DNA of 64,000 nt from positions 38,384 through 102,383 of the forward strand of contig JAVSML010019015.1 in the NCBI GenBank assembly GCA_038503035.1. Direction: 5' to 3'. The notes below the pieces were generated by a model. It was not told the origin of the DNA. It was given only the letters and a program-made list of their open reading frames with translations, and made no database searches. Within the stretch, counting starts at the first letter, position 1; each line of letters begins with the position of its first letter. Source of the DNA: Crocodylus rhombifer (Eukaryota > Chordata > Crocodylia > Crocodylidae). Positions 11,295 to 22,034 of the stretch are shown piece by piece. The position numbers were made by a program, and so were the translations under genes.

Positions 11295-11702
11295 ATGGCT
11301 GCTGAGACCCCTCTCGAAAGTCTCCAGGATGAAGCCACCTGCTCCGTCTGCCTGGAGTTCTTCAAGGATCTGCAGATGCTTATGGACTGTGGGCACAATG
11401 TCTGCAGAGCCTGCATCACCCAGTGCTGGGAGGGGCTGGTGACAGACGTCTGCTGCCCTCAGTGCAGACAGAGCTTTCCTCAAAGAAACCTGAGCCTAAA
11501 AAGGCAGCTGGAGAATGGTGTAGAAATAACCAAGCAGGCACCTGAGGGCACCAAGGAGCAGACAGCATTTGGGGAGCCCCAGGAGGCTCTGAAACGGCTG
11601 TGCACAGAGGATGGAAGCCCCATCTGTTTGGTGTGTGATGGATCCCCAGCACACCCAGCTCCACCCGGAGTTCCCATAGAGGAGGCTGCGCAGGAGTACA
11701 AG
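11295..11702 (+). CDS. TRIM-1 exon 1: RING and degenerate B-box
   Basis: Encodes 136 residues ending exactly at a codon (donor AAG|GTAGGG). The start MAAETPLESLQDEATC is chosen because it aligns with MATATSVENLKNEVTC of TRIM-2 and sits in a GCCATGG context. The RING runs CSVCLEFF through CCPQC. In the B-box the expected C, H and last H are F92, P95 and P123; C103, D106, C111, C114 and H120 remain. Confidence 0.9.
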
Positions 11703-14700
11703 GTAGGGAACCACAGTCCATCTAATGCACTAGTAGAGTAATTAAATCCAGTGATTCATAATAGACTTCTCATTATTACAACTCATACAATTTTTTAAAA
11801 TCTACAACAAAAATGGTAGAAAAATTTATTCATTTGAGTCTGGCTGACAGTTGCAGATCATAAAACAGTTAAAAACCTGGGAAGTCACTGATGAGAAACG
11901 TGGTTCTGAACCTGCCAAAGTTAGAAACAGTTACATACAGCGCTGGAAAGAGAAAGGGATTGGGCACTTTCAGCAGACTCAATTCTAAAACCTGAAAATC
12001 ACAAACAGGTGGCCAGGCCAACAAGACAAAGATTTGACCGAAGTTAGAGACTAAGTCCTGAAAGAGCAGGGGTTTTCCAGCACCTACAGAGAATCAGAAA
12101 ATCCGAGACTCATACAAAAGGAGAGCTGGAAAGGATCTCAGAAGGTTCTCTCTAGTCCAACCCCCTTCCAAGGCAGGTACAAATCATCCCATGCAAGCGC
12201 TTATCTAACTTGTCCCTAAAACCCCACAAGCAACTCTGTCACAATGACAGGGGACATAGCCCAAGGACAGCAAGAACCCCCTTACCCGCTGCAGATAAAG
12301 CAGGAGGACGAGGGCAGGTTTCTGTGCTCAAACTGGAGCTTAAAGTGAGAGGACTGCAGTGTGAAGGTACATAGTCCCTTTTTACTGCCCAACTGATATT
12401 ATAAGGCCACTTTAATTGTAATATTGAAAGCCAATCTCCTAATTTTATCCAGCTGTGGTCAAACTAGTTGTAAGCATTTCTCACTTCTGTCTTACTGGAT
12501 AAATGCTACCTCTCATCTTTATCCTAGTTCTACTGTTCATTTTGTCTATGATGTTTCCTTGCCCCTTATCACTTCCTTTGCCCGTGTGCTTGATGTCAGT
12601 TAACTAGCTTGGCCTCGTTTATCCTCATCTGCTCCTATGCAACATTACAGAGTTTTCTAAAGTCTACAAAGGCAGAGGGAGAGGGGGTAGATATGGGGGC
12701 TTTTAAAGTATCTATAGAAGCTGATTCTTTTCTAAAATCAATCTCCACTGAGATATAAAGGACTCACTGGAAGAACTCAAGTCATTAAATGATGGATGAA
12801 GTTTAAATCACAAGAGCAGCAGACTATCCATTGAGCATGGGAGTTAGGAGCACAGCCTCTGAATTAGAGCTTTCTAGACCTTAAATGCTGGAGACAGCAA
12901 ATGACAGAGGAAGGGTGGAAAAAACCTGGTCATAACCAGTTTGCTCTCCCTTTTAGCATCCAGTGTGACACAGGAGACTGGGCAAGATGGACCTACGGTC
13001 TGACCTAGTAAATGGCATTTTTTTGTTCTTGTGTACGAACAGATCAAAGCAATTGCCGGTGTCCTGAAACTAACTCCTGAACTCCAGCAATTGATTGTTC
13101 TTCCTAATGCCATGGACCTACTTGGGTCTACAAGGAAATCTACAGTTTTGGCATTTAGGTAGACTAAAAAAATTCCCACACTTCCACCCCCCAGACTGAA
13201 ACCACAAAAATCATCTCAGGTGCCTGCCTACTCTGACTTCTTTGGTAAAATAACCCAAATAATTTCTGTTTCTTCTGGAAAATCTGCAGGCTTGTTTGAA
13301 GACTCTGGGGGAAGAGCGAGACAAGTTGCTGCAACTGAAATTGAGTGGAGAGGGGAGAACCCAGCAATATCTGGTAGGTGCCCATTGCCTTCAGCCTGGA
13401 GAGGGGACCAGGGGGAGTGTGTTCACAGGTACATTCCCTTGCGGGTCTTTGTTTCTTTCTACCCAGTGCGGGTTCCTGAGTCTGTGGGTGCACTCACGCT
13501 CATTTTGGTTGTTTTACAGAAAAGGACACGAACTGAGAGGCAGAAGATTGTGTTTGAATTTCAGCAACTATGCCGATTCCTAGAGGAACAAGAGCGCCTC
13601 CTGCTGGCCCAACTGGGAAAGCTGGAGAAGGACATGGAAAAGGTGCAGGGAGAAAAGGTCACCAAAATCTCTGAAGAGATTTCCCGCCTCAGTGAGCTGA
13701 TCACTGAAGTGGAAGGAAAGTGTCAGCGGTCATCAAGTGACCTCCTGCAGGTGAGACCTCAGGGCCCTGCACAGTGCGACCCAGCACGTGCACCAATTGT
13801 TATTAACCTCTGAATTATGGACACAGAGATGTTAGACAGCTCAGCCAGGCCCTGCCCCTGCAGCCTGAACAGTGCTGTGTTATGGGTCTAATTGTAAAAT
13901 GCTTCCCCTGTGTTCCCCAGTGTGGCATGGGTGACTCACTTTGTCTCTCTCTCTCTCTCTTTCTCTCTCCTTTCCCCTTTCCCTTCTAGGAGATCAGAAA
14001 CACCCTGAGCAGGTATGTGGCTGCACTTCACTCTGCTGCACATTGCCTGGTGCTGGGGTAGGGGGGCAGGGGGAAGGGGCAAGAAGACCATATTAAGCTG
14101 ATATCTCCCTCGGACTCAGCAGCACAACTGATGGGGCAGGTCACATTCTGGGCACAAATCTCCCTAGTTAACTTAATCCTGAGGTTTCTCACCTTTATCC
14201 AGAACTTAGGAGATATCTGGCTTCTTAGATAGGTTACTGTTAACTTGAAGTAACTTGCAAGGATGTCACCTCCTTGAGGGGCCTGGCTGCCTCACATAGC
14301 TGAGAGCAGCGGCAGACAATATACTCCATTCATTGGTTACACCTGCTCAAGCCAACAGTAACCAAGAGTCTTGCCTCCCTTCCCCTCTCCTTCCAAGAGT
14401 TATTAAAGATGCTGTAACAGGGAACCCTAGCCCTGCTACTAGGAGGCAGGGCTGCCCCTTTAAGACGAGAGTCTATAGGAACATCAAGTACCAGGAGGGT
14501 AGGGGTTAAAAGCCCAACCACTGCAGGCTGGTCAGCTGACAGGAAGGAGATAGGGTTCTGGGCCCATATAAACCCCAGCGTGGAGGCTGGCTGGAGGAGG
14601 TCTCTGGTAAGCTGCTAGGGGACAGGAGCTCCTGCACAGCAGAAGTACCCAGGAATGCTGTGGCTGCTGGCCAGACTGTTGTAATGGCTTCAGGAGTCTC

Positions 14701-17700
14701 CAAGGTTCTCAATACTCAAGGAGCAGTTTGGGGGTTTTAAGGAGTCAGAGGGTAGCTTGTAAAACTCATATTATATTATAGCCCAGGGGCTCATATTTAT
14801 GTTGTTGTTTTATCCAGTGGGCCAGCCTGAGGCTACTGGGGAGGAGGAGCCTCACTGGGGCACACTACTGTGCACAGCCCCAGTGCCAGGGGGCATAGCA
14901 ACAGGAGATGCAGATCAACATCTATATACCATCTGCAAGGCATGGGCCACCATGTAGGGGAGGTTTGGAGTGGTGGATCATGACCCCTAGTGTCAGGGTA
15001 GTAAATGGGCAGCCTCCCACCTGAGTAACATCATAATTATTCTTCCATCAAGGCATGGCAGGCAAGAAAGGTGGGTAGGTAGTCCACAGACAGAGGGTCA
15101 GGCCTACTTTAGACAGGCCTGGGGATGGACCCCTGTCACAGATGCCTATAGAGTGAGATGTGTTCTGGGGCTCTTGATTTCATACTAAGATACCCAATAC
15201 CCCACTGAGTAATCGGAGATACTCTCTTCCCAGGTGTGAGAAGGGGAAGTTCCAGCACCCAGGGGAGCTGTCTTCTGAGCTTGGAAGGAGACTCTGGGAT
15301 TTCTCCCAGAAAACCCTCATCCTCCAGGAGGTCCTGAGACAGTTCAAAGGTACCAAGATGGGATCTGGGAGGGGATGTGAGGACAAGACTCTACAGCTGT
15401 GGGTAGAGATGGCTCTGGCCAACTGGCTGATAACTAGATTAGCTATAAAACAGGGAGTGTCAACAAGTTGAGTAAATGTAGCAAGGCCTAGACATCAGCA
15501 CATCTCGCATTCATTTACCCTGTGTGGCCATGTCCAGATGAAGGCAGCCATGCGGTATGTGGTGCCACAGACCCATCTGCATTGCCACACACTGCACATT
15601 CAGGAATTGCCCACGTTGCTACCTTGCAGCATGGGGGTTAGGTTGAGAGGGGCTCTCCCAGGGTCAAAAAACCCACGCGGAAAAAAGTGGGGTGGCTCAA
15701 GCGGCTGCAGTGTGTGCCAGCCAAAGCCAGAGCCTGGGTTGCCAGAGCCATGCTCCAGCTGCTGGCCAGACTCTAAGCTGCAGGAACACTGTGCCTTTAC
15801 CTTCCCCAGCCCCCAGGACCCCAAGTAAGGCTGCTGGGGCCAGCACCTACCCCACCTGAGGTAACTTGCCGTGGGCCAGAGGGTGCATGGCACAGGCCTT
15901 CCCCAGGCACAAGGTGTGCCACTGCTCTTGTCCCTGGGAAACCAAACATCCACACTCATCTGGAAGCGCCCTGTGTGCACAAATTTATTAAGGCCCAAAT
16001 TTAACCAGAAACCCCCAAAACACAGCACAGCAGAGTGTGCATTCCAGAGCTGTTTATCATTCAGAACTGCTGATGGGCAGAGTTGGTGGGAGCCTCTTTG
16101 CAAAGCAGGCCTGAGCATTGACTCCCAAGACAGAGATCCTAAATCAGTCTGAATCCATATCTGAAATGTGGACCCAGGTGTCCAGACTGCAGGGGGCTAT
16201 AGGGAAGATGCAAATGTTGCGCCATCTCCTGTGAAATGCCTCCACCAGAGGGACCTCTTCTCCCAACTGTACAGCAGCTTCAGACACTGGGAGGGTTCCT
16301 GGGTGTCTCAAAAGTGTGGTGGGGGTCAGATCATGGATGGAGGCCATGTCCTGGCAGAGGCTGCACCTTTGATATCCTGCCCCATTGTAAAACACCATTG
16401 GGCACTGGAGCAGATGGGCTATGGTTTTCTGACCCCAGGATGTCCCCACTCTGTGCCAAGGTCTGTGCCAGCCCCCACAGGCTCTGAATGGGGGAACTGG
16501 AAGTTACTGCCCTACTATTGCTTTACGAGCGTAGAGTTAGAAGTGGCCCATGGAACCAGCTGGAGTTTTCAGTAGCTGGGGTGGGGATGCTACAGTATCT
16601 GTGCTCAGGCTCAGGTGCTTAAGAGAGAGAGGCATCACCCGGTTGGGGACAGCAAGAAGTCTAATGTCTTTTTGCCTGCAGACACTCTGATATCTGGCCT
16701 GGAGAAGACAAGGGGAGATATGCAGGAGACGTACACCAACGGTAAGCTTGGGCAGAGACTGGCATGAAAGTTACAAGAAATTCCCAGAATCCTCCACAAG
16801 CCCAACATATTTTCCCTCCCACCAGCCCTCAAACTCCTGAGCTGGAGCCTGGGCACTTAGACTGATGTGTAGCTGTTAGATTCAGAGGTGAGAGCTGGCA
16901 GGAGTTCTCATTTGGGACTGCCATGCCTCCCTCCTTTCCCCTGGCAGAAGTGCACCCCTGCTTCTTCTGCAGCCCCCACCCCTCCTTCTCTCCAAGCAGC
17001 TGCTCACAGATCAAGCTGTCTCCTGCCACCAGGAAATCCCCTGTCACCGCTCAAGCAGCAGTCCTGCCATGCTGCCTTGTCACCTCCATTTTCCCACCTG
17101 GGAGTGGAGGAGACAGAACCGTTGCCTGCCTCCTCTGGCTGCTCTCAAGCACAGTTTAGGGAATTTTCCTGCCTGTGTCCCTGCTGCTGGAAGTGGAGCA
17201 GCCCCTGCAGGGGAGCCAGTGAACAGGGGCAGGAGTGGCTGCAAGAGCCGGGCTGAAGGCCTTTTTTTTTTTTTAAAGGAAAAATTTTTGTGTCCGAAGT
17301 CAAATCAGCCATATCAATTCCAAATCCCCTCAATTCCAAGAACTGTATGTGACCCTGCTACCAGCAAGCATCCTCCACCCCTGCCTGGGGCTTCAGATGA
17401 TCCAAATCCTTTGGTAGGCATCTTATGTGCAGGCCCAAGCCCAGAGGCTTGGGGCACAGATGCCCCAGAGTTTTTCATACTCTCAGCCATATGGCCACAA
17501 GAGCAAGCTAGGGTGGAGTTTCCCACTCCCATAGTCAGCATATAGCTGAGATATTCCCACTAGAACTGGAAGTGGGAGGCTAACTATGCATTACCTCTGT
17601 CAGGGTACTGCCCCCTGCCAAGAAAGTGGTTTTCCCCTACCAGTAGGAAAACCACCTTGATGGTCATGGTATTTCCCCTGCCAGGCCAGGTTGATGAGCT

Positions 17701-18342
17701 GCAGGGTCATCTCTGCTCAATCACAATGGGTCTGCCAGGGAGGGTGAGGAACGGCCCCGCCTGCCCCAGGGCTGAGCTCTGCCCTGACACTGTGATTCTG
17801 TCTCTGCAGTGAAGGTGACTCTGAATCCAGACACGGCAAACCCCTGGCTCCTCCTTTCTGATGATCAGAAAAGTGTAAGATTGGCAGACGCACAGCAGGA
17901 CCTGCCCAACAATCCTCAGAGATTTGACTTGTTCGAGTGTGTGCTGGGCTGTGAGGGATTCACCTCGGGGAGACACTTCTGGGAGGTGCAGGTGGGACAG
18001 GGGGAAGCTTGGGCTGTGGGGGTAGCCAGAGAGTCTGTGAGGAGGAAGGGACTGATCAACTTTAATCCCGAGGGAGGGATCTGGGCTGTGCAGCTATGGC
18101 TGGGTCAGTTCCGGGCTCTCACGGCCCCTGACCGCACACCACTTCCCCTGGGCCGGGTGCCCAGCAGGGTGCGGGTGTGTCTGGACTGTGCAGGGGGGCG
18201 GGTGTCATTTCTTGATGCTGATACTGAGGCCCTGATCTTCACCTTCCCGCCAGCCTCATTTGCTGAGGAGAGAATTCATCCCTGGCTCTGGGTAGGGCCG
18301 GGAGTATTTCTGGGGACTTCTGAACTCAAACTTTGCCACTGA
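11295..18342 (+). CDS. TRIM-1: RING/B-box/coiled-coil/B30.2 E3 ligase-like gene
   Basis: Seven coding exons (11295-11702, 13290-13373, 13520-13750, 13990-14012, 15234-15349, 16682-16741, 17810-18342) join in frame to 484 codons plus stop, with GT-AG boundaries and phases 0,0,0,2,1,1. Predicted domains: RING at residues 16-57 with all eight ligands (C16, C19, C32, H34, C37, C40, C54, C57); a decayed B-box at 92-123; coiled coil at about 137-250; PRY/SPRY at 308-484. The family (class IV TRIM, TRIM39/TRIM7/TRIM27-like) contains ubiquitin ligases whose SPRY domain binds target proteins. Oddities: B-box ligands replaced by F92, P95 and P123, and the exon-2 acceptor shifted. I give no symbol because paralogues in this family cannot be told apart by eye. 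Confidence 0.87.
11703..13289 (+). other. TRIM-1 intron 1
   Basis: No coding sequence seen. From about 11830 to 13260 it aligns with 38740-40600 of the third unit, which shows both intron copies come from one duplication. It contains a CR1 3' fragment (12085-12230) that is shared by both copies. Confidence 0.6.
12085..12230 (-). mobile_element. CR1 3' end relic, shared with the paralogous intron
   Basis: Minus-strand CR1 3' end signature (GAGCTGGAAAGGATCTCAGA, then CCAACCCCCTTCCAAGGCAG, then a CATCCA-like stretch). The same relic lies at 38970-39130 in the same relative place, so it was present before the units duplicated. Confidence 0.6.
13290..13373 (+). CDS. TRIM-1 exon 2: start of coiled coil
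   Basis: In the family this exon is 96 bases; here the aligned acceptor position (13276-13277) reads TG instead of AG, so the 96-base form (from 13278, ENLQ…) lacks an acceptor. The nearest in-frame AG, in CTGCAG at 13288-13289, gives an 84-base exon coding ACLKTLGEERDKLLQLKLSG and onward to QQYL, with donor CTG|GTAGGT. Use of this site is inference; both forms keep the frame. Confidence 0.7.
13520..13750 (+). CDS. TRIM-1 exon 3: coiled coil
   Basis: Exactly 231 bases, the size typical of this exon in B30.2 TRIM genes. The product is rich in Glu, Lys, Leu and Arg with heptad character (RFLEEQERLLLAQLGKLEKD, then EISRLSELITEVEGKCQ). Acceptor TTTTACAG, donor CAG|GTGAGA. Confidence 0.93.
13941..13988 (+). 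repeat. CT-rich tract before exon 4
   Basis: A pyrimidine run with seven or more CT repeats ends in CCCTTCTAG, the acceptor of the 23-base exon 4. It probably acts as a strong polypyrimidine tract for this very small exon. Confidence 0.7.
13990..14012 (+). CDS. TRIM-1 exon 4 (23-base micro-exon)
   Basis: GAGATCAGAAACACCCTGAG plus CAG codes EIRNTLSR with the last codon split. A 23-base exon at this place is a family hallmark, and the TRIM-2 exon 33309-33331 matches it in length and phase. Confidence 0.9.
14413..15140 (+). mobile_element. Solo LTR in TRIM-1 intron 4
   Basis: The 728-base element starts TGTAACAGGG and ends CCCCTGTCACA (TG…CA with a terminal inverted repeat) and is flanked by the direct repeat GATGC (14408-14412 and 15141-15145). 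A TATA-like CATATAAA lies at 14565-14572. This is the form of a solo LTR from an ERV or Gypsy element, in sense with the gene. No internal coding region is present. Confidence 0.8.
15234..15349 (+). CDS. TRIM-1 exon 5: linker
   Basis: 116 bases, acceptor TTCCCAG, donor AAAG|GTACCA. Codes RCEKGKFQHPGELSSELGRR and LWDFSQKTLILQEVLRQFK, the usual linker between coiled coil and SPRY in this family. Confidence 0.9.
15527..15969. mobile_element. 443-base TIR element with 8-bp target duplication
   Basis: Ends GCCATGTCCAGATGA and TCATCTGGAAGCGC are imperfect inverse complements, and CCTGTGTG flanks both sides (15519-15526, 15970-15977). The paralogous intron at about 43005 (TTTACCATGTGGCTTC, then TTATTAAG) lacks it, so an empty site is available within the window. 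The 8-bp duplication suggests a hAT-type non-autonomous element. Confidence 0.72.
16682..16741 (+). CDS. TRIM-1 exon 6: linker
   Basis: 60 bases between CCTGCAG and G|GTAAGC. Codes DTLISGLEKTRGDMQETYTN across the split codons, typical of the pre-SPRY linker. Confidence 0.85.
16742..17809 (+). other. TRIM-1 intron 6
   Basis: No exon or element recognised. It is pyrimidine-rich in 16920-17120 and has an oligo-T run at about 17263-17274. Confidence 0.4.
17810..18342 (+). CDS. TRIM-1 exon 7: PRY/SPRY (B30.2)
   Basis: Begins VKVTLNPDTANPWLLLSDD (PRY), then RFDLFECVLGCEGFTSGRHF, WAVGVARESVRRKG, GIWAVQLWLGQFRALT and SFLDADTEALIFTFPPASF, the standard SPRY order. It ends at a TGA after ELKLCH. All family landmarks are intact. 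Confidence 0.93.
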
Positions 18343-19580
18343 GATGGGTGTGGAACGTTGCAAAGGAAATGGATTTCTGTGGCCTCACTTTTACCGGTCC
18401 CCATAACTCTCTCCTCAAGACTTCCCTCTACTCAGCCATCCCTCCCACCCTGTGTCCCAGGAGGTCTCAGAATAAGCCCACAATGTGTTAGTACAGGCAA
18501 GTGAAAGCCACTGCTGGGGGTGTCTCAAGGCCCAGTGGCTCTGGAGGACACCAGCAGGGCTGCCAGGGTTGTCAACTTCCCATACATTTATGTACACTAT
18601 AAAAAAAACCAACAACCCTGTTGCGGGTGGCCACACAGGGTTCAAGGGGCCGACCATGGGTCGGGGAAGAGAGTAGAACCCAGGTAGAGACTGGGTCAGG
18701 AGGCCAGGAGCATGGAGTCAGAGGGCCAGGCATGTAGAGTAGCTCGGAGAACCAGCAGAGAACAGGGCCCAGGGATAAGTTATGTTAAGAAGGCAAAGGA
18801 TCAGGCAGAGCACAGAGGCAGAAGGTGAGCCAGATCATGTGTCCGGGTCAGTTAGCCAAGAGATCAAGTGGAGAGCCAGCGGATGCACAAGCTGTAAAGA
18901 CCAGCAGGGCAATCTAGGTAGGGGTTGAGTCTTATTGCCCAGATACTCCTGGCTCTGGACCAGGGGTTTATGTGGGAAGGAATGAATGTCAACTGATCCT
19001 GGCTGGCCACTCTGCTGGCATGGAGTGTGCAGGTGGCTAGACCTCGGTGCAGGTCTCAGGACAGCTTTGCTTAGCCTAGAGGGTCAGTTGGAGAGGTGGC
19101 AGAACAGACAGGGTGCCTGATCTGGGCAAGTGGAGGCAATGACTGAATACAACCCTAAAAGTGCCTGTATGTAAAAGTCTGGAAAGATGTTATGCCCTCT
19201 GTAAAAAAACAAAGGAGCCACTGCAGCTCTGGAGGGCTCCATCAGGGCTGGCTGTGCAGTGTCCCCTGTGGGAAGCCCCCAGCTTTGGAGCCAGGAGGTA
19301 TGCATGCAAAGTGCCTTTTGACTTCCTTTGCCGGGGAGGGGTCCATGTGTGTGGGAGCCAGATCTTTCCTGTGGGAAGCTGCTGGACTGTTTGTGTTTGG
19401 GTTGGGTTTAGTGTGCAGACAAAGGGCCCTGCCCTGGAGGTTTCCCAGAGCTAGAAGACTCCCAAGTCCCATATAGGGGTAGAGATCTCCCTCCCTGAGG
19501 CTTCTCTAACAATACCAGCCCTTTTGCACCATCCTGTACTGGGCCCCTCATCTCTGTATAGCCATAGAAATCTAAATAAA
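18343..19580 (+). other. TRIM-1 3' untranslated region and poly-A signal
   Basis: An AATAAA lies at 19575-19580. The last 400 bases before it align with the sequence before AATAAA at 36784 in TRIM-2 (shared CTGTGGGAAGCTGCTGG and CTCCTTTCAT-type blocks), so both probably mark the 3' end. An LTR-like, GGCCAGGAGCATGGAG-type stretch at about 18670-19080 has no partner in TRIM-2 and may be an insertion. Confidence 0.6.
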
Positions 19581-19856
19581 CATCTGAAACTTTCATTTTT
19601 CCAGTGGTTTTGGCTCCTTGGTATTCACTCCCTCTTTTTCCTCCTTTCATCTTACCAGCTCTGGGTTCTGTTCCATTCTTGCACCTCAGGTGTCAGAATG
19701 TCTCCAGTGGGGTGGACACCTTGTTTCTTTGGACCACCCTTCCCACCTTGGCTTTTCTGACCACTAAGAAATTGGAGTTTAAAACACTGACCGGTTTATA
19801 TTTACATTGGAGCCCTACTGCCCCACCCTGGCAGAATTGTGTACGAGGTGCCCATC

Positions 19857-21008
19857 TTCAAGAAAGACATATCACCTGGACAAGGGAGAAGAGATTGATA
19901 TCATGTATCTGAACTTCAAAAAAACCTTTGATCTGGCGTCCCTTGATCTCCTCATGGAAAAATTGGCCAACTGCAGCCTCAGCTATATCACAGTCCAATG
20001 GCTGGAGAATTGACTCTGAGGTCAGACCCAGAAAGTGGTAGTTGAAAGATGTCCTGGACCTGTTCTCTCTAACGTCTTTATTAATGATGTGGACACTAGT
20101 GTCAGAAGTGGATTGGCCAAGTTTGCCAATGACACTAAACTTTGGGGTAGAGCATCCACACCTGAGGATAAGCTGGTGATCCAGGCTGACCTGAATAGGT
20201 TTAGAAATATAAATGTGCTGACCTTTAAAATGGAAAGATGCAAGGTACTCCACCATGGGAGGAAAAAACCCACAGCACGCTTATAGGCTCAGCAGTGTTA
20301 CGCTTGCTAGCACCACAGCTAAAAGAGACTTGGGGGTCATAACTGATCACAGAATGAACATGAGCCACCAATGCAATGTCACAGCTGGTAAAGCAAACAA
20401 AACTCTGGCTTGCATCCATAGATGCTTCTCAAGTAAACCTCAGGATGTCTTCCTCCTTCTGTACTCAGCCTTGGTGAGGCTGCAGCTGGAGTATTGTATC
20501 CAATTCTGGGCTCCACAATTCAAGAAGGATGTGGAGAAGCTTGAGACAGTCCAGAGGAGAGCCATGTGCATGATCAGAGGGTGAGAAAATAGACCTTATG
20601 ATGAACAGCTGAGAGCTATGGGACTCTTCAGCCTGAAAAAGTGCAGGCTCAGGGGGGACCTGGTGGCAGCCTATAAGTACATCAGGGGTGTGCATCAGGA
20701 TCTGGGGGAATGCCTGTTCACCAGAGCGCCCCAAGGGATGACAAGGTCCAACAGTCACAAACTCCTCCAAGACCGATTTAGGCTGGACATAAGGAAAAAC
20801 TTCTGTCTGAGCCCCCAAGGCCTGGAATAGACTCCTCCCAGAGGTGGTGCAAGCACCTACTCTGGACTCTTTTAAGAAATGTCTGGATGCTTATCTCGCT
20901 GTGATTCTTTGACCCTAGCTGACTTCCTGCCCCTGGGGCAGGGGGCTGGACCCGATGATCTTCCAAAGTCCCTTCCAGCCCTGATGTCTATGAAATCTAT
21001 TAAATCTA
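19857..21008 (+). mobile_element. CR1 LINE fragment, plus strand
   Basis: Covers RT from IDIMYLNFKKTFD through KLETVQRRAMCMIRG to a tail ending in ATGTCTATGAAATCTATTAA. The RT active-site block reads KFANDTKLWG, Asn replacing the first Asp of FADD. A stop follows the WLEN block near 20011. Dead 5'-truncated copy lying between TRIM-1 and TRIM-2. Confidence 0.88.
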
Positions 21009-22034
21009 TGAGGGTGGGGGATGGAAATCCACTGACTTCCCCTTTGCAGAACTTTCCCCTTGCTGGAGTGGCATGATGAGGCATGTCTACACGAGACACT
21101 TTATTGCCTAGTAAAGGTCACCATCTACATGTGCTGACCCCTTACTGTGCAGTAATTTCCTGTACTTGGCAGTTAATCTGCTACCAGCAAACTTGCCCCC
21201 AATCAGCCAGGCAGCAGGGGGTAGGAGATTGCTCCCTGTCCCCTGGAGCTGCCTCCTGCCAGGACAGGCTCTGCCACTGTAGCCCAGATGGGAACAATTC
21301 TCCCCTGCCCTGGCAACAGGGAGCTCCAAGCCCCTGCTTCCCATTTGCAATGCCAGAGTAGGGGCTGGGAGCTTGTTGCCAGCCCCAGCTACACAATTGT
21401 CCCAGTCCCCACTACCCGATCCTGATCACGGAGCAGGGGCTGGGAACTCCGTGTACAGAGAGAGTTCCCTGCCCAGCCTGGAGCTGGCTGGCACCTGCCC
21501 CTGACCTGGACAGTTCCCCGACAGCCTCAGGCTGCTTAGGGAAGTCTGAATGTGCAGCATGGAAGTGGCTGGGGACTGTCCCATTTTGGGCAGTCCCCAG
21601 CCAGCTCCAGGCTGCATGTGCACATCTCCCCATGCAGCCTGGGGCTGGCCAGGAACTGTCCTGGTCAGGAGCAGGTTCTAAACCTATGCCCCAATTGGGC
21701 AATCATGGCATAAAGGTTGGAAAGAGCTACAGGGGAGGAGCAGGTCCCGGCCCCTTGCCCTGATCTGCCGATGGGGCAGTTAGCAGTAAGCATCCTGAGG
21801 AAAGAGGGCAGCCCAGAGTCTGGCTGGTGTTGCAGCTTAAGCAATGGGCGGAGCAGGGGCTGGGTGGTATCCAGGAGGCTACAACTTAATCCCTGGAGGG
21901 CTGTATGTGAAACACAGGTCAACATTTAGACACCCCTTGCTGTAGAGAAAGGCAAAAAATGCTATAGTACTTACCAGTCTGACCACAGGGTAAGATTCCT
22001 TCTTGAGCTCAAATGTGGAAACTGGTCTGACCTG
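21009..22034. other. Intergenic sequence, no gene seen
   Basis: From 21078 (GGCATGTCTACACGAGAC) to about 21940 (a TTTAGACACCCC end) there may be a degraded TIR element of the TCTACA type, but the inverted ends match poorly. The interior is CAG/CTGG-rich. No coding sequence. Confidence 0.3.

Noticed and set aside
15600..16118. 172-codon minus-strand open frame in TRIM-1 intron 5
   Set aside because: It spans the 443-base TIR element and neighbouring intron, and the paralogous intron lacks the middle.
16168..16575. 135-codon plus-strand open frame between TRIM-1 exons 5 and 6
   Set aside because: No splice-site fit and no domain; the matching sequence in the third unit (43200-43320) does not preserve the frame.
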